Source: Eretmocerus hayati
Lineage: Eukaryota; Arthropoda; Insecta; Hymenoptera; Aphelinidae
DNA length: 64,000 bases
Assembly (NCBI GenBank): GCA_029851415.1
Contig: CM056742.1
Span: 64,847,454 to 64,911,453, forward strand
Direction of reading: 5' to 3'
Shown here: piece after piece, positions 57,401-64,000 of the stretch
How positions within the stretch are numbered: position 1 is the stretch's first letter
Layout of the letters: each line of letters opens with the position of its first letter
Translations under genes and position numbers: made by a program
The notes under the pieces: generated by a model
Told to the model about the DNA's origin: nothing
What the model saw: the letters and a program-made list of their open reading frames with translations, nothing else
The model's database searches: none

Positions 57401-57468
57401 TGGTGGTGACCCGCAAGGAGGAGAAAGAGAGGGAAGTGAGGCGCTCCGAAGCAGGCGAAATAGAGTGA
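54435..57468 (+). pseudogene. R1-type ORF2: endonuclease and reverse transcriptase
   Basis: The endonuclease begins at LIQANLRRSGDACDLL, with ICEPP, and continues past a stop (54757-54759) to AGDFNSKEPTWS; a G15 run near 54932-54947 shifts the frame. The reverse transcriptase follows: NGKAPGLDGIPNEAL, a TGA at 55813-55815 where Trp is usual before TFPDKWK, then LDIKNAFNCASW, GIGQGSVSGP and the catalytic FADDAGLIV (about 56365). The C-terminal zinc module is CQSCGDDWDDAEHALFKC (about 57220-57275). The last open part is 525 codons long. Confidence 0.92.
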
Positions 57469-57927
57469 GTCTGTCAACTGGAACAAAAGAGGTCCCAATT
57501 GTTCGAGGAGGAACATGATGCTTTGAAGATGGAAGGAAGAAGGAAGAAGAGGGAAGAGCAGGGAAAAGACCAAGGAAGGAGGAACAAGACCTGCGAGTCT
57601 TGAAGAGAGAGCCGCTCCATCTAGAGCGCGAGACGCCGCCGGTCCTGAAGTAATGCTCGCGCGGTCCCGGGGCCGTATTGATAAGTTCGGTGGATCTCTT
57701 CCCTATCCAATGGCCGATGCCAACGGAGAAAGAAGATAGGGTTTTAATCGGGAGGGGTGGCCGTATCGATGCGGATCCCAGCCCGGTACTGTTTAAGGGG
57801 GCCACGGACAAGCCGTAATGACCGAGACCTCACCAACCCGGAGAAGGAGAAGGATTGCTTTCCGGCAGAATGTCGCAACGTTTTTCGTCCTACTACCACC
57901 TAAAAAAAAAAAAAAAGAGAGAGAGAG
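57469..57927 (+). other. R1-type 3' UTR, full-length copy
   Basis: The UTR starts behind the ORF2 stop and ends CTACTACCACCT followed by A15 and GAGAGAGAGAG. Internal blocks such as GAGCGCGAGACGCCGCCGG and ATCGATGCGGAT recur in the next copy. Confidence 0.85.
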
Positions 57928-58372
57928 CAGGGAATCTACAGTGAGTCTGCCGATTCAAACAGAAGAGGTCTCAATGGTTCCAGGAGGAATATGATGAACT
58001 GAAGAGGAAAGAGAGGATAAAGAAGAAGAAAGAAGTCTGGAGAGTAGGAAGAAGATCGAAGAAAGAGAAACAACACCTGCGAGTCGCGAGAAGAGAGACG
58101 CTTGGGCCTGAGCGCGAGACGCCGCCGGCCCTGAAGTAACGCACTTTGGTTCCGGGGCCGGATTGGTAAGTTGGTGAATCTCTCCATTTTTCAATGGCCA
58201 GCGCCAACGGATAAGGAAGAGAGGGTTTACCCGGTTCGGATGGCCGCATCGATGCGGATTCCAGCCCCCGACTGTTGGGGAGGTCCTGGCCAGCCGTGTC
58301 TGGCTGACCGGTGCCTCTCCTTCATACGTCGCAGCGTATTCGCCCTACAACCACCTGAAAAAAAGAAAGAAA
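57928..58372 (+). mobile_element. Second, 5'-truncated R1-type 3' end in tandem
   Basis: It repeats the preceding UTR from GTGAGTCTGCCGATTC onwards, with GAGCGCGAGACGCCGCCGG, GGGGCCGGATTGGTAAG and ATCGATGCGGAT in the same order and ends CTACAACCACCTG followed by A-rich and GA-rich sequence. It is clearly diverged from the first copy, so it is a separate insertion of a related element and not a recent tandem duplication. Confidence 0.85.
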
Positions 58373-58384
58373 GAAGAGAGAGAT

Positions 58385-58800
58385 CGTAGATTGATTTCAT
58401 TTTCGGTACCTTGGGGTATAACCCTATTTGGTACAAATGGCAAATTTCAGATTACATAATAATATCAAGTATCTTGAATGAGTACATAGAATAAATCTCA
58501 TTATTGAATTCTTGCGATGTTGATTCTGCTAATGTCAAAGTTTGATCGAGACATATGATATGATGGTTAGAATGTACACAGGGAGTTTACTAACGAATAT
58601 TGAAAAATGTAGAATCATACATTGGGGAAGACTGAAACGAACATCATGAGTAGTTTTGTAGATTTTTCGTCCTTGATGTTTAATATATGGGATCAACCCA
58701 AAATTCTTGACACAGAGAAAAATTGGAAAAAACGGTTGATTTCTGAGATGATCCATATTAAATTCGATGAAAACTGCATCAAAAAAGAGACGATATTCTT
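58385..58800 (-). mobile_element. 3' fragment related to the short non-LTR element
   Basis: GGTACCTTGGGGTATAACCCTATTTGGTAC and the following AATAAATCTCAT region resemble 50918-51030 (GGTACCTTGGGGTATTACCC). It lies in the same minus orientation, again directly next to GA-rich repeat. Confidence 0.65.
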
Positions 58801-59335
58801 AATCTCAGTCGAATATATAACCCGTTGCGGGCAACGCCTGACGAAGCTCGTTGACCCACGCTCTTTTTCTCTCTCCCACATGCACTACTTTTCATATATA
58901 CGTCACCTACTGTATGCTGCGATCGCGCTAATATAAATATGAGTGTAAAATGAGACCGATGACTCATTCTATTTACCTGTATCGACAGGAGCCAGACGTT
59001 ATGTCTGTGCTCTATTATAGGATCGTGCAAAAATATCATGACGATCTAAAGAATAACGTAAGTTGCGCATCTTCAATATTTACACATCCATCATTTGTAA
59101 AAAATTTCAGATTTTCTATCTTCATATGTCATAACAGAAACCTGGAGCCTGATGAGGTCCACGAAACCAAGTGGACGAAACGTAGCAATAAAATGTCTTC
59201 CATGAAATTTTGGGAATTTATTTAGTTCCCCACCGTCCTTCAAGATCGATGAGACCAAATAATCATCTCATATAATAAAACGAACAATTGGTATGAGAAT
59301 ATGAATAAGAAAGGAAAAAATCATAGTATCTGTAA
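58801..59335. other. Unassigned; possible small exon
   Basis: A 69-base open segment at 58989-59057 lies between an acceptor-like GACAG and a donor AACGTAAGT, and encodes EPDVMSVLYYRIVQKY in phase 0. The next acceptors lead to stops within a few codons, so a real gene is doubtful. Nothing else is visible. Confidence 0.25.
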
Positions 59336-59475
59336 TCATTCTGCTGGATGGATACTGTTCCATTCCGATGCTTTGTTTAACAGACTTTCGTCTACAGATC
59401 TGTTTTTACATGCTTCGCTTCTATGACAGAAACAGAACGAGCAACATGCGACTTTCGCAGCAACACATACGCAAG
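59336..59475 (-). other. Cys-rich C-terminal module of the multicopy gene
   Basis: The end of the protein has Cys pairs in the order CSKSTCVCV, CCSFCFC, then C five residues later with Asn (EACKN). This resembles a degenerate CXC/tesmin-type zinc-binding repeat, known from other members of this protein type. The role is probably DNA or metal binding, by inference. Confidence 0.55.
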
Positions 59476-60122
59476 TTGATTTCGAACATACTTTATGCCC
59501 ATGGCAACTAGAGATCAGTTCATTTGCAGGAGGTATCAAAATCTCGACTCTCTGGGGCATCATAATATCATTAATCTTCACGTATCCAAACTTAAGTGGG
59601 TCTAGCTGTTTCACTTGTGAGCTCAAACAATGGATCTGTTCATACACTACGTAAAATGCAACCAAAATGTGCAATCTGATAGATTGGCTTGTGGGAGGTA
59701 AATCTTCAATTAGAGATTCGTTTCTATGGTAGTAAGACCACAATCGCGACCTATCGAACGTATCACACTTAGAAGATTTTTGTACAATATTAACGAGGTA
59801 CTCCTCAGCGAGTTTGATACTCTCTTCGATTTAAATCTCTGAATCATCTGTAATAGGAAGATATTTTTGACAGGTCTGATAAGTATCATATTGCTGATTG
59901 TATAACAGTTCATTACGTACCTCTTGCAAATCAAAGGAGGAAATGGACAGGGTTTTCTTGTAAGGCTTTGGTTTTTGTACCAATCTTACTCGTGTAGTCA
60001 GATCCAGTAAGGTGATGGATGGCTGGCAAAACAGAGCAGAATTCTTCTTTGTAATGAGCAGCAAGCAAATGAATTGGAATATCTCTCACAGTCTTTGCAT
60101 TGCCCGTTCGAATCCACAAATT

Positions 60123-60190
60123 CTGCAAAATTTAATGACAAATTGCAGATTATGCGTATAAATCCAAAAAGAATTTTAAATACAACTCAC
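60123..60190 (-). other. 68-bp intron of the multicopy gene
   Basis: On the minus strand a donor AAT/GTGAGT (60190-60185) and an acceptor TTTTGCAG (ending 60123) join LTGLN and NLWIRTGN in phase 0. The short length is typical of insect introns. It shows that the locus derives from a spliced genomic gene and not from a processed copy. Confidence 0.65.
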
Positions 60191-60896
60191 ATTGAGCCCA
60201 GTCAGTGAAAAAGTCTTGAAAAAATGCATAACCAGGACTATCACATCAGTATCGGATGATAACAGATAGATGTTTTTGATTTTATGGTTCACTGCATGAT
60301 TTATATGCAGAATCATCTTCACGTCTGCTTCTTCGATCTGAGGTTATTGGAGGCGTCTGTGAGTAAATCTTTGTTGTTCGATGCCCATCGAAGATCGTTC
60401 ATAGAACTGGATACCAGCTCTAAATTGGATAATTTTTACTCAGTTTGCAAGAAAGATCTCAGAAACTTCTGGAGAAGAATTTTGTTCTGCGAAGATCCCC
60501 AGAATTTTTCAGTCTGTTTTTGTAAAACAACTGATCCATTGATTTGGTGGTACGTTACACAGGCTTCTTTCTGTTTCCTCAAACGCTCAGAGTGTTTGGG
60601 TGAACTTGCAAAGTAAGAATCAAATACGAAGTCTATCTTCATGATTTTTCGCATTTGAGCTTTTTTCAAGATTCTTTGACAAAAAATTCTGCCACGTCGT
60701 CAAAATATTTCAAACCTTTCCACCCTATTCGCCGTAATGCTAACAAAACATCTATTATGAGACAAGCTTCCAAGTCACTATTCTGATGTAAAGCTGCCGT
60801 GGCAATGCCCTTTTCCAGTTCACGAATCAGAAGAATCTTATTTTGATCCTTTTTCAAGAGACCATCTTCTCCAAACGATGAATTTATATAGAAGTA

Positions 60897-62246
60897 ATTC
60901 CGCGCGAAAGCAGACCACGATTTGCAGACATATCTCAGATTGTTTTTCCGCTATTCTTAATCGATTCTATGGTCCAAAAAATGAACTTTTCACCCTCTAT
61001 GGGGTGGAGAAAAATTTTTTTGTTTCCGTGGGGAATATCTTTGTGATAGTGTTTTTAGGAAAAAATACTAATCTTTTTTCAGTAAAATGGGTGTAGTTCC
61101 GACTTGAGGTAAGATACGACCACGCAAATAGTGGCATTCGAAAGGTCTTTCAAAAATCTATCGAAATATGTTTCGGAAATTTTTTTTGAGGCTACGGACG
61201 CCCCCTATGAAAAGGTGAAAAACAGAAAAATTCATTTCCTCAAGAACCTAATTTTCTAAAAATCTGGGAATCCATATTTCGATGTAAAATTGCGTGTTCT
61301 TCCAGAAAAAAGTGGTCCCAATCTGTGTTTTTGGGTTCTACGCTGTTTTTTTACGTTTTATCAATATTCTCAGCCTTTTCGGTTGAAAAATGAATTTTTC
61401 TGCGCATGCGCAGGAATTTAGACTGCTGAAACCAATTCCATTGAAAAGCCGAGGAAATTTCCTTCAAAATGACTATACTTGGTGAAGTCGATTCGATGTA
61501 CTGGGACCAAAGTTAGAAGGTCTAAAAAATGATGACACTGCTACTCGAATCACGATAGTAATGGGAAATTCATGCAAGATCTGCATTTACCCCTCTTGAG
61601 GATGCTGCATCATTAACGTGATGTAATTTTGGGCCAAGTAGATAAAATTGACTCCGCCAAGTAGTCATTCTGAAGGAAATTTCCTTGGCTTTCCAATGGA
61701 ATCGGTTTCAGCAGTCTAAACTCCTGCGCATGCGCAGAAAAATTCATTTTTCAACCGAGAAGGCTGAGAATATTGATAAATCGTAGATAAAACAGCGTAG
61801 AACCCAAAAACACAGATCGGGACCACTTTTTTCTGGAAGAACACGCAATTTTACATCGAAATATGGATTTCCAGATTTTTAAGAAATTAGGTTTTTGAGG
61901 AAATGAATATTTTCTGTTTTTCACCTTTTTGCTCATAGGGGGCGTCCGTAGCCTCAAAAAAAATTTTCGAAACATATTTTGATTAATTTTTGAAAGACCT
62001 TTCGAATGCCACTATTTGCGTGGTCGTATCTTACCTCAAGTCGGAACTACACCCATTTTACTGAGAAAAGATTGGTATTTTTTCCTAAAAACACTATCAC
62101 AAAGATATTCCCCACGGAAACAAAAAATTTTTTCTTCTCCCCATAGAGGGTGAAAAGTTCATTTTTTGGACCATAGAATCGATCAGAAATGTCGGAAAAA
62201 GAGTTTGAAACATGTTTGCAATTCGTGGTCCGCTTTCGCGCGGGAT
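60897..62246. mobile_element. 1350-bp foldback MITE inserted in the multicopy gene
   Basis: The ends ATTCCGCGCGAAAGC and, inverted, ATCCCGCGCGAAAGC are flanked by TA (60895-60896, 62247-62248). The two halves are inverted over nearly their whole length (for example CTGCGCATGCGCAG near 61400 and 61725), meeting near 61590. The near-identical open frames on the two halves (60878-61096 and 62047-62265) are shadows of the palindrome. Removal of the element and one TA rejoins the host gene in frame. Confidence 0.9.
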
Positions 62247-62473
62247 TACTCATAGGTGAGATCATAGGTCAATAGCTTGTCTATTGGATAATCGCGTTCT
62301 TTAGCCAGCGATATAATACGCTGAGTTGTACATGTGTCTACTTTTCTCTTTTTCTCACCAGATTGTTCTTCCAAAATAAGTAGAGTTGCACTGAACTCCG
62401 GCAGATAATTCCTAGGTATGGGAGCAGATATTGACTCCGTTCTGAGTATGAGCCGCTCATTGCGGAAAGTTTT

Positions 62474-63610
62474 TTATGCATCAATACCATTCTGAAATAC
62501 ATTGAGAAGTTTAACTGTCACTTGTCGATCTGTGAGCTCCTCGATCGTAATGTTTTTGAGGGGATAACTACCTGGCAAAAAGGGATTAATATTTTTGCCC
62601 TCCATGTATGTGAGAATCTTATGGATAGATGATTCAACTTTCTGTGTATGATTTGTGGTGTTCTCTCGGTGAGTTAATAATCCGTCATCTATATTTATCA
62701 CGCCAGTGACTTTTTTGAAATAATTCAAAATTGCCAAGAACTCATGAACAGTAAAATCCCACATAGTGACAGATTCTTTTTTCTCCGAATTTCCTTCAAC
62801 TCCTCGGGAACCTTTAGACATGCGATTGATACTCGCCTCCAATGCTTGATCCGTTGGAACAGAAGTGTTAGGAGTATCAGATCTTTTGATCACAAAACGA
62901 CCTCTCATGAATTCCCTAAAAACTTCTGGAGCTTCTTTTTCGAGTCTCAGCATATCTTCCACGTATATCGCGCACCATCTTGAATAATTTATTCGGTCCA
63001 TGATGTGGAATATTGGTTGGAGTTTCACTAATGTTTGTAGACGCAGTGGGAAGTTGCCAGTTCGGTATGCATGAACCAAGTCATGGATCAAACTCATCAA
63101 AGTGAGACCGTTGTTCCAAAAGTGGTAAAGTTCACTTTCCTCGCATCTTTTTACAATGTGAGCCTTGAACTCGTTCATCATATTCGAACATGTTTCTTTC
63201 AACTGATTGTAGAGTAAGTGACACTCTCCAATATCATCCGTTTCGAAAGACTCTTGCAATGTTGAGATGGTAACGATTTGATTTTCATATCTTATCAAAC
63301 GTTCTTTGGTGAAGAATTCTTGCAGTTGAAGTCGTCTCATCGGTTCATAGATTGCATTCAATTCTTCTAATGATTTCGCGTAATCAGATCCTGCCAGTAT
63401 TTGCTCTGTGACTCCAACTCCGAAAATATTGGCTTCAATCAAGATGTTCTCTATGCCACTATTCTTCAGGTATTTCCCGGCACAGGCCATGGCAACTTTG
63501 ATCAAGTGAAAATTTCCCATGAAAAGGATTAGCTCCTCAAACTTCTCCTCTTCAAGAAACTTGATATGCCTCGCTATTCGATAAACGCCCTCATCACAAG
63601 CTATAGGCAA
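62474..63610 (-). CDS. Longest open part of the multicopy gene
   Basis: 378 codons without interruption, between the TGA at 63623 and the TAA at 62474. The frame continues in the same phase on both sides of these stops, which shows that both are nonsense changes and not gene ends. The part is mostly helical with conserved-looking blocks (NILIEANIFGVGVTEQIL; NFPLRLQTL; FTVHEFLAILNYF). No enzymatic motif is visible in this part. Confidence 0.7.
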   Translation of the reverse strand: MPIACDEGVYRIARHIKFLEEEKFEELILFMGNFHLIKVAMACAGKYLKNSGIENILIEANIFGVGVTEQILAGSDYAKSLEELNAIYEPMRRLQLQEFFTKERLIRYENQIVTISTLQESFETDDIGECHLLYNQLKETCSNMMNEFKAHIVKRCEESELYHFWNNGLTLMSLIHDLVHAYRTGNFPLRLQTLVKLQPIFHIMDRINYSRWCAIYVEDMLRLEKEAPEVFREFMRGRFVIKRSDTPNTSVPTDQALEASINRMSKGSRGVEGNSEKKESVTMWDFTVHEFLAILNYFKKVTGVINIDDGLLTHRENTTNHTQKVESSIHKILTYMEGKNINPFLPGSYPLKNITIEELTDRQVTVKLLNVFQNGIDA

Positions 63611-64000
63611 GTATTTTTCATCTCATTGATCTAATACATCCAGAAAATTCAACATACACGAGTAAACAGTGGAATACTCTGTGATAGGATGAGGAAATAC
63701 GGGCAAGAATCCAGTTCTCTGCTTACAGCGCTTATCTTCTAATAGTAGAGCAACAAATGGGCTCAAAGTGGGTACAGTTTGCTTATCTTTGATGGCTGCA
63801 ATGGGTTCGTTATTTGTTGATAATCCCGATCTTGATAGTAATTGAATGAAATCATATAATTCTACATTTGTTCTTAAACTATCTGCTGAAATGTCTACGA
63901 CGTTTCCTTCGACTATGTACGAAGCAGGTAGTTCTCTATCTCCTGCAGGCTTCTGAAATTTGACAAGCTTCTAACATTCAAGAATTTCGTCTGAGGTTTT

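Larger units (their letters stand above)
52819..57927 (+). mobile_element. R1-clade non-LTR retrotransposon, nearly full length
   Basis: It comprises an AC-rich leader, ORF1 with three zinc knuckles, ORF2 with endonuclease, reverse transcriptase and a C-terminal Cys-Cys-His-Cys module, and a 3' UTR ending in A15 followed by GA repeat. This arrangement and the sequences of the domains are those of the R1 clade, whose members often insert at specific sites such as rDNA, telomeric repeats or microsatellites. The exact 5' end is not certain; the leader starts next to the outer end of the inverted repeat. Several stops and frameshifts make it inactive. Confidence 0.88.
59336..64000 (-). pseudogene. 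Multicopy gene of unknown function (EAD/DTDV core, Cys-rich tail), broken
   Basis: I recognise the pattern of a large, multicopy, uncharacterised protein family seen in insects and cnidarians; its function is unknown to me. In order along the minus strand: an exon from about 63952 with the motif CDEGVYRIARHI and FMGNFHLIKVAMACAG (63610-63440), a helical middle, a block ISLAKERDYPIDKL (about 62300), then after the inserted MITE a block LEACLIIDVLLAL (about 60770), IDFVFDSYF.SSPKHSER, an acidic core EADVKMILH and SSDTDVIVLVMHF (about 60200-60300), NLWIRTGN and VLPAIHHLTGSDYTSK, DLPPTSQSIRLHI, and a Cys-rich end. The DTDV and EAD motifs look like a metal-binding nuclease core, which is inference. 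Breaks: TGA at 63623-63625, TAA at 62474, frameshifts near 60668 and 60000. The 5' end lies outside the window. Confidence 0.75.

Noticed and set aside
1..64000. CRISPR arrays, operons or ribosome-binding sites
   Set aside because: Introns, LTR and non-LTR elements and poly-A signals show eukaryotic DNA; no array of short direct repeats with unique spacers exists.

Overview
The window looks like eukaryotic, arthropod (probably insect) repeat-rich DNA. No host protein gene can be called with high confidence. The evidence is the transposon content: an errantivirus-like/Ty3 (gypsy) element with LTRs, a second LTR element primed by tRNA-Gly, an R1-clade non-LTR retrotransposon, CR1/Jockey-like non-LTR copies, pogo- and mariner-type inverted-repeat elements, foldback MITEs, a 172-bp satellite, and a broken multicopy gene of unknown function. 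The assignment to an insect is inference from these families; I cannot name the species.

Layout. 1-3060 has no recognisable feature. 3061-5480 may be a gene of unknown function (a splice-donor-bearing leader, a Ser/Thr-rich protein with two internal repeats and a C-terminal CxxC...CxxC segment) broken by two frame changes. 5.5-8.2 kb holds a TA microsatellite, a 157-bp tandem duplication and an LTR-like promoter/poly-A module. 8.22-16.68 kb is a Russian doll: a palindromic MITE, then a pogo-like element with TA target duplication, split by a complete gypsy element (9066-16304, minus strand), whose 3' LTR is itself split by a 1484-bp inverted-repeat element. 17.4-19.6 kb has two more foldback-type elements. 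20.75-25.15 kb carries a 172-bp satellite in two opposing arrays with further insertions inside. 25.49-29.05 kb is the 5' LTR, primer-binding site and gag of a second LTR element on the plus strand; its pol and 3' LTR are not recognisable. 29.05-33.19 kb is degenerate sequence.

33.51-52.82 kb is the main structure: a large inverted repeat with arms of about 7.5 kb (left) and 9.6 kb (right) around a 2.3-kb spacer. Each arm contains the same already dead CR1/Jockey-like retrotransposon plus the same downstream MITEs. The arms share two frameshifts but have private stop codons and private insertions, so an old copy was inversely duplicated and then decayed independently. Remarkably, both arms carry a different transposon at the same ACGTACGT site. 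The spacer contains a dead gag gene.

52.8-58.4 kb is an R1-clade retrotransposon (plus strand, nearly full length, several stops) followed by a second tandem copy of its 3' end, both ending at GA-rich simple repeat. 58.4-58.8 kb is a 3' fragment of another non-LTR family. 59.3-64.0 kb (minus strand) is a spliced multicopy gene of the type carrying an EAD...DTDV core and a Cys-rich tail, inactivated by stops, frameshifts and a 1350-bp foldback MITE inserted at TA; it runs off the right end of the window.
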